From the NCBI RefSeq assembly GCF_000003815.2, contig NC_049986.1, forward strand, positions 16,607,172 through 16,671,171: a stretch of 64,000 nucleotides of DNA, given 5' to 3'. The notes under the pieces are model-generated. The model had not been told where the DNA came from and made no database searches. It saw nothing but the letters and a program-made list of their open reading frames with translations. This DNA comes from Branchiostoma floridae (lineage: Eukaryota > Chordata > Leptocardii > Amphioxiformes > Branchiostomatidae). The translations under genes were made by a program, and so were the position numbers. Shown piece by piece: positions 47,381-60,130 of this stretch. Within the stretch, counting starts at the first letter, position 1, and every line of letters begins with the position of its first letter.

Positions 47381-50152
47381 TTTCTAAGATACCATTGTTC
47401 CCTCAGATACGCTGTATAGAGTGCTCCCCTGTGTATAGGATTCCTGATAAGTACTGAGATACGGTAATGTGGTAGGGACGGTGTCATTGGCCGCAGTGAC
47501 CCGGCGTTCTCTCTTTATTGCGGATTTCTACTTTCACACCCCTGCAGCATCGACGAAGCTGTCCGACCTAATTGCGGTTTTCTTCAATCTCCTGCCGTTA
47601 AAGGGGCCCTGGTGCAGTGGGTACGGACGGTGCCTTGTACTTAACGTGTTAGGCATATTTACATACAGTGTAGTAATGCAGGTACTGCGAAATTATCACC
47701 AAGGCGTGCCACCAACTTCGTGCCTTGGCCCCAATCTAATATAGTATTCCCACGAGTGTGGGGTATGGTACAGCTCTGAGACGAAACGTGCTCTAACCAG
47801 TTCCGTCATCTTCGATGCGATAAGGTTTTGCAATATTTTTTGCAGAGCTTATACCACGCTCTATGTAGCCATCCTAGATTTTGCTATGACCTGACACAGT
47901 GCACAGGCACAAAAATACATTCGGCAGTCATACTGTACCAACAGTCGTAATATATATGGAGAAAATCGGTTCAACGTATAAAAAGGTCATTGCCACCAGG
48001 CAGAATTGGATCATGCCCGTTAGCCGTAGGCGTCTTAGAATTCACCTGAGTTGACTTTGTAGAGACGTAACCATTAGTAGCGTGCAGCAGGGGCAATAAC
48101 TAATTAGCTCATAGTAAGCTTTACGGTAACTGTTGTTGGAAACCACCATTGTACAACTGAAATACAATTATTCAACACTCCTTCCAGCACTGTTGACAGC
48201 TAACGCTAAATTCATAATACCGCAAGTATTTCTTGCTAGGCATTACAATATTGACATAGGAATAAGAAGAACAAAGAAGCATAGGTTTTCTTACTATCTA
48301 TGTAGATTCTCAACTTATATGTCTCATATGTTTAGATATGACAAAGCAAAAGTGAAGGTACACTTGAAATTTTCTACCACATCGATATCAGTACAACGCA
48401 TGTTGATATGCATGGCTATGTTGGTGATTCTATCATTGATTTTATGCTGTCTCGTGTGGAATTCTTTTTAACAATTCCCATATGAATACATTGCAGACGA
48501 TAAAACAGATACCCGACAAAACTAATCTATCGCGAAAATGTCAAACTTAACTGGAAATCTTTACATTACAAACGGAGCGAGTATCATCTTACGGGTGCGA
48601 TGATGCTCCATGCGTCTGCACTTCAACCTTGTCGTATGAGGACATTGTATTTACGACACAGGACTTACTTTCAATTATGTATGGGTAATCCCATATGTGA
48701 ACAAATTTGACCTTTGGGTCATCAATTGACATCTGCTGTCCGTATCTCACAATGATAATCGATTTCGTGCAAAAATATAAAACCGAAACGCAATAATTCG
48801 AAACTGAAATAGCGTGTTGGTATCCCTAAGGTACAATTTAGACACATTAACATACTCATGTCCGTTCTGGTCAAGACATCCGGAATTACGTTACTGCTCA
48901 TCACAGCGTTTTATTGTCATGTTCGGCACCAGTTCCAAACATTACATATACAACCATAAGGAAGACAAACTATTTCTTGTTCTTCATGTGATCAAGTCGT
49001 ACTTCTGTCGCAAATATGTTATCATACCGACAACTATTGTAATTTTATTTGCTAAATGCATTGAGTTAATTAAGTAAAAGTATGGAGAGGTTACGCCCCT
49101 CCTGCATCAAAATCTACATACTATCTTCACTCTTCTTAAAGCATGTGTAAACAAATTTTAGAGCTTACATGTAATGGCATAATATACCTTCACATTTCCT
49201 CTTTAACTAATCGTGCATGCGTATCGCACATCCAAATTGTGACGGAAAGCTTTAACTGTACAGTAGACCCTACCCACCTTCTCTGTAAACAATTGATTCC
49301 AGAATTGTGATTTCTATGCTCACTTCTAGAAGTATTTGCTTTTGGATTCTGACATCGACAAAATGTCCCCGTGTAATCCCACGAGTTAAGCGAGCCCTTG
49401 ACATGACACCCGCAGTGATATAATTGAATAATGCACTCCTAACGACGGCTTTTGTTCTGGGAACAATCGTTTATCACGGGAGTAACGGCGCACATTTTCC
49501 ATGGTCATTCAATGCCGCTTGCGATATTGGCACGTGTCCCAGCACATACATGCTTCACGTACCACCAGAAAGCTATTACATGAAATATATGTATCTATGC
49601 CAAGAACAAATCGTCCTCTTCTGTAGCATACTACTTGAGAGTAATATTTCGGTATAATCTGGAGGAAAGTCATTTCCTACTGCAAACGTGTCTAGTCAAA
49701 TCGTGTCTAAAGGCTAAAGAAATGTGATACGATATCTCGATATATCGTTCCTACACTTAGCATACGGGGCGAAGACCGTGCGAAAGAAACGTTGCAATGT
49801 GTGGTTTCGACAATTTCTCGTTCACGGTCGTTTTGCGTCATTGCTCAAGTGGCTGTCTGGCTACTGATAGATATATATATATGTTTTCAAGTACTGTTGG
49901 AATCTATCTTGGCCTACAACTACCTCTTTGACATCTCAAACGTAGTTGCTATGCCGGGGAAATGTTGGTGAAAGCACCCTAAGCTTTCCTCCATATTGTT
50001 GCTGTAGCCTTCATCAATATTACACACTGTCCTAAGTAGAGCAGAATTGTCTGTCTATGCTAAATGAAAAGACTACATTTTTTCCTGTGAAACTGTGAAT
50101 CTGTATACGTAGTAAATGGTGGCTGCATATAACATAAGACTCACGATGTGTT
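47381..50152. other. Non-coding stretch
   Basis: No recognised gene. The 112-codon plus frame at 48133-48471 ends in a hydrophobic segment (AMLVILSLILCCLVW) but is AT-rich without codon bias. A short (AT)6 run lies at 49871-49882. Confidence 0.45.
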
Positions 50153-50365
50153 TTATCTATCGGTGCCATCTACAACTTTTTCAAGGGCGTGCACGAGGTT
50201 TGCTTCTGTTGCCTCTCCTACATCCAAGGTGACCCAAGACTTTACTGGTTGACCTGAATCGCAACCAATGAAGCAGTGGCTGTCCCTGATAGAACGCCTG
50301 ATATAACATGGAGTAAGTGATCCCTGATGCTCGTCAGAGATCAATATAAAAAGCCTTGCAGCCAT
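50153..50365 (-). pseudogene. Possible hAT-type (DUF4371-like) transposase fragment
   Basis: A 70-codon minus-strand frame with FILISDEHQG near the start and VKSWVTLDVGEATEANLVHA near the end. Family knowledge: the catalytic-core region of hAT-like DUF4371 proteins has a strand of the type FxLIxDExT. About 30 residues later comes RFLGxxxLxxGTAExLxxAL. The spacing and hydrophobic pattern agree, but few residues are identical. It ends in TAA with no further domain. A chance frame is a real alternative. Confidence 0.18.
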
Positions 50366-52584
50366 CGCGACGTCGCTAACTATATGATATAGTCAGATTC
50401 AGTTGAACACTTTCAAATTTGAACAAGGAGTAAATTTATTACATAGTAATGCAAGAAAAGCCTGTTATAAATCAAGCTACGCGCACCTTTAAGACAAAAA
50501 TATAAATTTTACATGATAGCTATTCAAGTAACCTGATTTACCCTTTCCTTCATACCTTTATAAGGACGGACATAAGCACACAACATGCTACCCAGTTCGC
50601 CAACTTTGATCTGTGGAACAATATTGATGAGAAAATTAAACCCACCTCTGGTTACTTTCAGTGCTCGGACACAAATTGGAAATGGCATGTGATAACGTCA
50701 TGACAAACCCCATTCTACCGCAAAACTGATAACAGCGACACAATCGTAAGGCTCTCTGTGACATATCCCGACACAGGTGCGCTCATGACCTCTGGGCACT
50801 TTATGACGGGCTTAGGGCATAACAGCAAGGATGAACTTTACTGGAACTAGAATTATAGCTGAGCTTGGTGAGGGTATGTTCAGAATTACAAAGGACTCAG
50901 CCACCGCAACTAATTTTGATGGCGGTGTGATCATGAACAGGGGTCACGCGCAAGTTCGATGTAGGTCAGGTTTGGTAATGAACTCGTTCGATCAACTGTC
51001 GTTGCTATTGTTCACCTCAGCGTAAATGTCGTCGTCAAACTCAGGTCCGGAGTTTATCTAAAGGTTTGGGTTATGTTAAGGAAACGAAAGCCGACGGCTC
51101 TTCGTGTGGGGAGGTGGTTTGAAGAAGCGTCGAAATGCAGAGAAGCAGGGAGCTTTTCGGACGTTAAGACGCCAAGCAGGGATTCCCTTGGGTTCAGCGT
51201 TATCACGGGCTGACCTTGAAAGAGCTTCGGCTGTTCAATTGCAGACATCCTGCTTTATTGTAAATTCACCTCAAAGGCAAAATGCTCTCACATGACAATG
51301 GAAAAGTGCTGACAAAAGGCCCTCTCGGAGCGCTCGCTTTCAGACCGTAGTCTGATAATTCCAGTTGTTCGTCACTATGCCGCTCTGATGTACCGATTGT
51401 GCTTGTCGAGCGTATGCATTTTAGCAAGCCTCTAGTGGGCAAACTTGATGAAGCAACGCAGCAATGCTTTATGAGCACTCTGCGCAATCGATACCATTAA
51501 GGTGGAAAGATTGGATGTAAATCTTGAGGAAGAATTGGCAGGTCCAATTTGAAATCAAGGAGTATTTCCCACTTCGAAACATTTGATGTGTATTTGCCGC
51601 AAATTACAAACAACTAGAAAGGCCGGTATTTGCTTAGGAGCAAATTCAGCTATTTTTACTCCGCACCTCCTTGCAAAAATGGACTGTTCCAAAATTGAAT
51701 TTGAAAAAAAAGATCCCATTTGAGAATGACTCGGAATTACGGTTCAGTAATCACACTTTATTTCTTGATTACAACACGCAGACAGCATGCTAGTGATTCA
51801 CACATTAACAAAGAAGACACCGTTGTTCTTAAAGAAAGAAAATTTTATTTCAAAAACGGATCGGTCGTATTTTCTCTACAGAATGAACACGTTATGAGAC
51901 CCTAAACTTTGTTATTACATGCCCACAGTAGACAATAGCGTCGTTTCCCTGCTTATGTACACAAGACAAGGGCAGTCACTGTACATATTCAAGATTGTCA
52001 CAAGTATTATCAATCTTCATACAAACAGACCTCACTAAACAAACTTCTTTACCAAAATATGCTTTTCAGCACTGTCCTACTCAGCCGTTTTCAGTGAAGT
52101 GTATGTTTGTAAAATCCAATTGGATAGCATGGCTGCACTGCAATGCCATTATCAGTACAAATACATATAAAGTCGTTCATTGTATTCAGACAAGAAGGAT
52201 CGCATTCTGTTTTTATACTTATAATTAGCTTATACATTATACGTATTGATGAACAAAGCTAATTAGTCACTGTATATTTGCACCAAGTCTGTTTTGTATA
52301 TCTTAATGTTTTGTATTCTTTTGTTTAAATGTAGTAATCATGTGTCTGTAATAACTTACGGTCTCATTTATTTTGCACATAAACTAATTAGTATATGATT
52401 GTTTGATTGTGCTGAGTAACAGTTTATAGTACAGTGCATTATCAAATTACACAGCATATACCATGTCGTGGTGTCTGAAAAGTCATAAAAATGTATTCAT
52501 GTCTGTCATGAAATGCAATGTTTGACATCATGGTTGATATTGTATAATCACAGTTACAGTATTGTCCCAAATAGACTAATCGTA
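50366..52584. other. Non-coding stretch
   Basis: No gene recognised. Frames of 60-75 codons on both strands at 50.8-51.5 kb overlap one another and lack motifs. 51.9-52.5 kb is AT-rich. Confidence 0.5.
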
Positions 52585-53866
52585 TTCAAAGCTGGTGTTT
52601 CTGTCACAATTTCATTACTGTAGCCAGTTGACTATTGTGCCCTCTGAAAGCCGCCGCATTAGGGCAGTCTTCTTAGTAACATTAGAGTTCCAGCATCAGG
52701 TAAATAATGGCACTGTCAAACTGACAACTTCCATCAAGACATAAACCCACGTGTCTGCACAACGTTCTTGGTGTCTCCTCTTCATCTGCTACAAAATAGA
52801 ATAGAATACATTATTGTTTCCTTTGTGTAATTTCATGTGCCACCCAGAGTATCCTTTTTGTTTGTTCACTAGAAAAAAGTCACACCTGATTACGTATACA
52901 ACCAACATGCATGGACAATTCCCAAGTTCAGTTCAGTTCATCTTCGGGGAGGTGACACCCGAAAATCTCTACTATATACTATGGAAGAGAACTACTCTAC
53001 ACTTTTCACAGTATACAATACTGTCTCAATCACTGCACAAAATATTCCATATCGTGATTAAATAGCTGCACATGCATGCGTGCGCTCGTAAGCCCCCCTC
53101 CCATCTAAATTTGCGCCATATCAAGGAGGTTAAAGAATCTTTCTTTAACCTCCTTGGCCATATCTATCACTAAACCCAACACCCTAAACTCGCGTAAAAA
53201 TAAAAAAAACTACCGGTCCGCAAACGGCGACAAGCTTCCCGAATTTGTTACAGCTTTTGTGTATTCTTGTCAATTGTAAGATAACAGTACAGTTTTTTTT
53301 ACTTACTTTTGACGGAACAATATTCTTCGGCGCGCGGTCAGCACCCGTGGCACAGCATTATAACCTGCTAATTCGAAAGACCCTTCCTCATTGGCTGTAG
53401 CCGAGTTGCCGATATTATGCTGAATGTCGCGCGCCGTGTTATTAACTACAGTAATCCATTTAGCGACGACGTGCACGGCCGCCGCCAGCCGCCACCTGGC
53501 CCTGCACATGTCAAGGTGATTACGTCATTTACTATATATGGTGACACGCTCAGAGGCGGCGAAGACGAAAACGGAGACGAAAAAAACCCCGCCAAATCGG
53601 CTTATAAATCATTTTTAGGTGATTTTGTGCCACAAATGATAACGGGGTCTTTTTAGTAAATATCATGCACTATCATACCAAATTTCGGGTCCCTTGGGCT
53701 TAATACCTGGGCACGGGAGGCACAATTATACAGTTCGGTCAGAACACCACCTAAAGACATCCATAAAATCATTTTAAAGTATCTATCAAAAAACAGAAAA
53801 AACGGGTCTGGGTATCGGCCCACTCTACCTTTGTGCCAAATTTCAGGTCATTCGGTGCAGGAACGA
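52585..53866 (+). repeat. Tandem module, copy 1 (longer, with extra sequence)
   Basis: Shares a series of blocks in the same order with copy 2. These are GTAGCCAGTTGACTATTGT (52620), GTGTCTGCACAAC, TTTCCTTTGTGTA, GCGACAAGCTTCCCGAATTT, TACTTACTTTTGAC, CTATATATGGTGACACGC (about 53531), CCCCGCCAAATCGGCTTATA (53587) and GTGCCAAATTTCAGGTCATT (53833). It contains about 340 bp absent from copy 2, including a perfect hairpin at 53123-53155. No open frame is shared with copy 2, so this is a non-coding module, perhaps from a non-autonomous transposon. Confidence 0.75.
53123..53155. repeat. Perfect 14-bp hairpin in the copy-1-specific segment
   Basis: AAGGAGGTTAAAGA, a 5-nt loop ATCTT, then TCTTTAACCTCCTT. 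Looser pairing of CATATC/GCCATATC-like flanks extends it. It lies in the segment that copy 2 lacks, so it may mark a small insertion. Confidence 0.85.
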
Positions 53867-54970
53867 TGGTATTTCTGTCATAATTTCATAATGTATGTGG
53901 GAACACTTCTTGCATTTGACTTTGCTATCCTCTTCTTGGTGTCTGTTGGTGCCACTTGTAGCCAGTTGACTATTGTACCCTCTTACAGGCCAAAGTTTCA
54001 GCACCCGGCCAATAATAAATTTAGCACTGTCAAATTGACACCTTCTATCAAGGCACAATCCCATGTGTCTGCACAACTAGTGGTGTATCATATTCATCCA
54101 GTAGAAAATAGAATACAATACAATAATTAGTATTTCCTTTGTGTAGTTTCATGTACCACCGCGCCATTCTGTACGCCCTGCTGTATCGCTAAACCCGACA
54201 TTCTAAACTTGCGTTAATTAAACGTACAAAAATTACACAATAACGACGACAAGCTACCCAAATTTGTTACTGTGTTTGTGCATTGTAGCCAATTGTAAGT
54301 TAAACAGTACGATTTTTTACTTACTTTTAACAAATTTCTTCCCCGACGACATGTTCTCCTGGTATGGTATTAAGCTGCTAATTTGAAAGTACACTTCCTC
54401 GCAGTGGCTGTACCAAATCAGGTCATCGCTTCTGCTAAGTGCCGCGCGTATTGGTGACGCGGTAATTACATTTAGGCACAACTCACAGCTGCACCACATT
54501 ACGTCACTCGCGAGAACGTGACCATATATGGTCACACGCGCGAATCGCGTGAAACGAGTGAAAATACACGTAGATACCCCGCCAAACCGGCTTATAAATC
54601 ATTATGAAGTGATTTTTGCCCAAAAATGATAACGTGGTACTTTTAATAACTATCTCACGCAGTATCATGCAAAATTTCAGGTCATTTGGACTGAGTACCT
54701 GGGCACGGGAGGCAAGAATATACAGTCATGGTCAGAAATGGACCTAAAAACATCCATAAAATCATTTTAAAGGTATCCATAAAAAAAATGAGAAAAACGT
54801 CTGGGGGTATTGGCCCACTCTACCTTTGTGCCAAATTTCAGGTCATTCGGTGCAGGAACGACGGAGAGGAATCACTTTAACGATCGCGACAGGAGAAAGA
54901 AAGAAAGAAGAAACCGTATGAAAACAATATTTTTACTCCCGAGCGTACCTTCGGTACGCGGAGTAAAAAT
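53867..54970 (+). repeat. Tandem module, copy 2, ending in a strong hairpin
   Basis: Contains the same ordered blocks as copy 1: GTAGCCAGTTGACTATTGT at 53958, CCCCGCCAAACCGGCTTATA at 54577 and GTGCCAAATTTCAGGTCATT at 54828. The offset falls from about 1338 bp at the left to about 995 bp at the right, because copy 1 carries the extra segment. The end continues into AGAAAGAAAGAAAG and a palindromic hairpin (54929-54970: ATTTTTACTCC...GGAGTAAAAAT with GCGTACC-ttc-GGTACGC inside). That hairpin is absent after copy 1, so it probably marks the end of the whole element. Confidence 0.75.
54518..54535. repeat. Perfect 18-bp palindrome with a CArG-like core
   Basis: GTGACCATATATGGTCAC is its own reverse complement. 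The core CCATATATGG fits the CC(A/T)6GG consensus bound by SRF-type MADS factors (consensus knowledge). The copy-1 equivalent is CTATATATGGTGAC, without the full symmetry. Regulatory function is not shown. Confidence 0.5.
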
Positions 54971-57900
54971 AATTATTAGATAGTTTATTACGTGTGGAGA
55001 ATGTGGATAACGTTAAGATTGAAAGTCTGCCAAAAAGTAATCACTAACCAATGATGTGTTAAGAACCTTAAGGAAGACAAACTATGACGTTATGGTTCAA
55101 ATATGTGCTGCACTAGTCAAAACGCTGTCTATGACGTTGTAACAATTAGCTGCAGATGATTGACATATATTACAGTGTTTAAAAATGTGTTTGTAAGTTC
55201 TGAGTTACTGTTGAGGCACTGATAATCTTCATTTAGGAATAACCTATTGAGAAAGAAATCTACTTGTGTTTGGAATAAAAGAAGTAGCTTTCAAATACAT
55301 ACTTATTCCACATTTCTCCACACACAACATGGTAATAAAAGTATAAAAAAGTATTGATAACAAATAGTAATTGATAAAAATATCTTCAAAACGATAATAG
55401 AATTATTGTTTCATTTGAAAAATAGGCCAGGCGACCTACGAACCTCCACATTCACTCATGATAAACGGTAGTGCCTCTAACCCGAGACTTTATAGGTCAT
55501 AACTATAATATGTTACAAAAACCATTACTTCCAGCGCTGTCGAAAAATTACTGTTGCAATATACCTCAGTAATGCAGTCCGTGGAGCTAGCCATTATGAA
55601 CGTGATAAATTGACTACAACGTAAATGGCAAGGCGAATGTCCACACCAGTAAGATTTTACAGAACTGATTGCCAGAGTAGTGAACTGATATGTAGTCAAT
55701 ATTGGACTCATATATAGTGGGGATTTTCCTTGATGCGGTCCGAAGCATCTGTGATGGCAAAGATGTAGCCATTAGGCATCCCTTGTCGGTTCATGCTGGA
55801 CAACTTTTTAAAGATCAGAGATTAGGAAGGCAAAGTATGTCAGAGATTGATCAAAACTAGCTTTGCAGTATAGGGCACGAGAACACTTATACTAGGCTGA
55901 TGTATAGGCACTCGGAAGTACGTACTGTTGTAATGGTCAACAAGGGAAGGTGTACAGCGAGGGGTCTTATATCAACTGGATAAGATGTATTCTTTATGTC
56001 CATAGCCCTGTATGATACATACTGAAGTTGTAGAGAATGCTGGTAATTTATATTTCGTATTACATAGCATCAATGTTGAAAGCTTGGGGATGGTCTAACC
56101 AGCAAAGATGCTGTTCTTGATATTGGAGAGCCAGTGATAATTGGACTTGCAATTATCTCGCTGATTGCCAACTGATTGGAGAGGTCGAGGACGAAAGAAA
56201 ATTTATGTGAAAGAGATACTGGAGAACTAAGAAAATATCTATTGCTGGTTTGCTTGTATTTCTTCAGTCATGATTTCATTTGAAACAAATCACCTTTGCA
56301 CTAGGTATGAACCTAGAGATATCGGTGGAAACGCTCAGTCTACTTGCAGCATTTCTTCTCTTACAGCTATCAAAAATGTAACACACAGTAATTGTTGGTC
56401 TACAAACCGCCCCCAGACAGACTATACTCTGCAGAGCCAACTGCCCATAAATCCCAGCAGAGTTGATATGGTTATTTTGATTTACTCGAGACTTTGATGG
56501 AACGGGGCAGACATTGTTGTGCCATTTCGATCTCCCCTTATAAGAGGGCAGTCACGGGTCAAAGGTATAATAAGTGTATTCGATCATCTGTCATCCCCCG
56601 ACCGTAGTTATAGTTATAATGACCTTGTCTTTCACGTCTGACAATGAATAACGGACTCCTTTCACAATTCCCAAGTTCATGAAAAGCCGCAGGTCAAATG
56701 TAATCGTCTCGTCAGAGGTGACAGGGTAACGTGTCCATGCTTTGCAGGCATAGCTAAGTGTTGAATATTAGGAGGCTTCCCTACATGGGCTCTGACAGTC
56801 ACAAGGTTTTAATAGCTACAAGGCAGTTTATTCTTTCTTTGCTTCGTCCCATTGCATAGGAGCACAGTATTACAAATGTTACAATAGTAGAAGGGCATTG
56901 ATACGTTGAGGGAAATGCCATGCATTTAAGTGCCATGCATAGCTGCATGCCCAAAGTTTGTGGCAAAATGGTTTAACTCAGTCGTAGACGCAGCCTACCC
57001 ACAAACACAACGGCATCTCAGCAGCAACTTGTCCAATCGCCTCTGTGTGACAAATAGATCATGCTCTTAAGAAAGTTCTTTTAAGTTCAACATGCTAGGT
57101 GACCACGATAGGGTTGTCTTCCTGTTACCAGGTACAAATGTTTTATAGGTCAATCTACCACCTGTTACCACAAATTCGAGGAGATCTACCCAGCATTAGT
57201 GGCTTTAATGTTGAAAGACTCGCCTCGATCGATCAATATGGCGCCTCCTCTGACCTTTGACATACCAATTTGGCAGTGATTACAGTCGTCCCCGATGGCC
57301 GCCATGTTGTAAAAGATGCAGGACCTATTTGCAGTACCCGCTAGCTATTGCATCAAAATGAGAAACAACAAATCGATAATCTATTGCGAGGACCTTTAGT
57401 TTTGTTGTTGTGTAGAGAGATGTTTTATCATAACCACTTACCTTCTGAAAAGTGAATGTCATTAGGATATGATAACTGTGTGTTTTATTGACATTAATGC
57501 ATAAAGTCATAGTTCCAGTTGTACCTTGCTTATTAGGTAAAAGTAAATGTTAAAATTGTTGGCAATGCTGGCACTCTCTATTATACAGAAGGTATGTGTA
57601 CTGTGGTATTATGTCTCCACGTGAACACGCACATGCAGCAAAAAAATCACATATACATACTGTAGGAGATAGAACAGTTAAAATGCAACAGAAAAATCGA
57701 TAGAAAAAATAATGAGTATCAAGTGAATCAATGCATGGAGTTTGCTCGATCTTTCTCCAGCTTTAAAAGTCATGTTCTGTAAGCAAGATATCATCGTTGT
57801 GATTTCTGTGCTATCTAACATGGCCTAACCGTGATGACTGATAATTTGCAATCGGCAATACATTTTGCAAGTAGAGCATTTGGTGTTATTTTGTCCTCAA

Positions 57901-59934
57901 ACAACATTCTGATGACACAGAATCTGCCTGTGGTGATATTGACATTGTATCTTTTATGTTCACAAGTGCAATTTTGTGCAGATAAAATCCGATAGCGTTG
58001 ACAGTTGCTGCGTCAGTGAGTACAGTACTGCCTTTTTGGTTCAGGGGCGAACCTGTCACGCAGGCACTGCTGATGCTCGTCTAAGCAATATCCATCTTTG
58101 TTTGATCTTGTCATCGCAGCCCTCTGAGGTCTCGTTACAATTGATAAATCCGACGCGAGAGGACTGTACGGGATTCTGATGCATGCTAAGGAACTTTCCA
58201 GTATCGCGGGGCTGGGTTATGATGGGAAGATGGGCCCAAGTACTATGTCTCTGGTCAACTCTAGGACGTATTATGGTACTGCAAGGTATGTCTAGAGTTA
58301 AGAACAACGTTTGAATCAAACGCGCCCTTACAATTCTAGTTTATCTATCACCGATTTTGCTTAGCTATGATGAACCATGTATGATGTGTATACCTATGAA
58401 GCTTTATTCATTTTATTCCTACTATTTGTCGAGCTATGTTACCGAAGGGTTGGTCAGGCATACGTATGTTTTTACAGCAATTTGTCTGTATGATATGTTG
58501 CTAACGTTAACTCTAATCGTACCTTGAAGTTAGATTACTCTAATACCACAAGCAAACGGGGACATGCCGGCAGCTTCTGTAGCGAAAAATTAACAGACAT
58601 TCGTCTTCTCAGCGCAGCGCATCATGGTGTGATGATGCCAACTGTTGTCCACAATAGATCTGTTTATCAGGCAAGTGGGACAAGGCAATATGCCACGCAG
58701 TGTACCGCATCATTTTACTGTGACTGAAACACACATAAACCATTGTCATTTCCATCAGACCACGCCATGGAGCGTAGAAATATCTAGCTGGTGAACGGGG
58801 CCAATACAAGCTCAATATATATTCGGCGTGCTTATATTTTTGGCAGGCAATTCTCGTGGATCTGTGGGACGACTATATGGTACATAGAAGTAGCTGATGT
58901 AACGACAGGGAAATGTAAAACGTCAATTCTTCATAACACATTGGGGGTTGTATCTACCTGAACATTCACAGACACCGAGTGCTATGCTCTACAATTCTAC
59001 GATTTTGTAACGAAAATGTGGGATTTCAAAAGGTTTAGCCTGTTTCGAATCCTTTTGGTGCGCCACTTTCAAACGACTCGTTCATGTTATCCTCCGTGTA
59101 TACACGATCATGTCTGCCCATCGTATCCACAAGGTATTGCAACTATGCCAAGGGTGACGGTTACTTTCGACAGGTTTCCTAATGCAGAAAGACGCCATAA
59201 AGGTGAGTTTCAGTAGATCAAACGCCCCAAGTCTCTAAGCGGTATCCCTGCGTCAATTTCCCATGCAACAACCACAACGGAGCTAGAAAGGTCATTATGC
59301 AGGTTTGACATAGCAAAAGAATGGATGCAAAGTTTTTGACTGTTATCCTTTCTAACATGTCTTATCTATTTTCAGTAGGGTCATCTTGAAATATATTCTC
59401 AGGGAGCTCATTGGATCAATGAAATAAGGATACGATAATTTTGTTGTAAACAAAGAAGGGATTCAATGTGCTTATAACGACATACCAAAATAGGCCTAGT
59501 CGTAAATTAATCCTATTTGAACAATAAAAGTGCGTGCTTTAATTCTAATTGAGGAAGTGTATTTCATGTAGTTTGCATTCGTTATGTATAAGATTGTTAG
59601 CATGAATTGATTGATTTTCCTAACGGAAAATGACAATTTTATTATATATCGGTGTTATCTAATTTGTTTGCCTTTGTGTAGCCCGTCTGTCTAATGTAAA
59701 TATCATTAATTTTGCACGTGAAATTGTGAATGAGAGGTAGCACTGATTTTATCCCGGTGCAGTACCACGGATGATTCATACATTTCCTCCGGTAGGGACG
59801 GAATAACAAGTATTGCAAATCAGCAATTCGTGTTCACGTACTAAATTCTACTTGAAGTGCGGGAATTATGTGATAGATCGTAAGCGAAGCACTGCCTTGC
59901 CCACGAAATAGCAATTCTCGCACGTCCTACTTAC
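54971..59934. other. Non-coding stretch of about 5 kb
   Basis: No recognised gene or repeat. A minus-strand donor-like site (CAGAAG|GTAAGTGG, around 57440) has an acceptor-like TTTTCAG only three bases before it, so no exon is called there. Open frames are all under 90 codons, without motifs. Confidence 0.5.
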
Positions 59935-60130
59935 CGGCAATCCATCCTTCGTGACAAGATGTGGTTGCGCACCTCTGTGGCATTTAAAGCCCTGTCGCTG
60001 GCCATAAACGCTTCCATTCCGAACAGACGGAGCCGGCAGGAACCAAACTCCTGGGGAAAGATTGATCGCTTTTGCAGCTCCTCTGAGACAGCAAGACATT
60101 CTGGCCTCTTAACTGTCGGCCCGTCTATCT
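59935..60130 (-). CDS. Candidate internal exon, minus strand, function unknown
   Basis: Seen on the minus strand: acceptor TTGTCTACATGCAG, then 196 bp with only one of three phases open, then a strong donor TTGCCG|GTAAGTAG. The open phase encodes GPTVKRPECLAVSEELQKRS, then FPQEFGSCRLRLFGMEAF, then DRALNATEVRNHILSRRM. It is charged and amphipathic with two close cysteines, and has no stop. No family is recognised and no partner exon was found on either side. The best upstream donor in compatible phase (61744) is preceded by an in-frame stop. A plus-strand frame across the same bases lacks splice sites. Confidence 0.25.

Noticed and set aside
48133-48471. 112-codon plus frame with hydrophobic C-terminus
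   Set aside because: AT-rich sequence yields hydrophobic residues by default; no homologue, start context or conserved motif recognised.
59046-59056. TTTCGAATCC resembling a tRNA B box
   Set aside because: No A box at the expected distance and no cloverleaf pairing.
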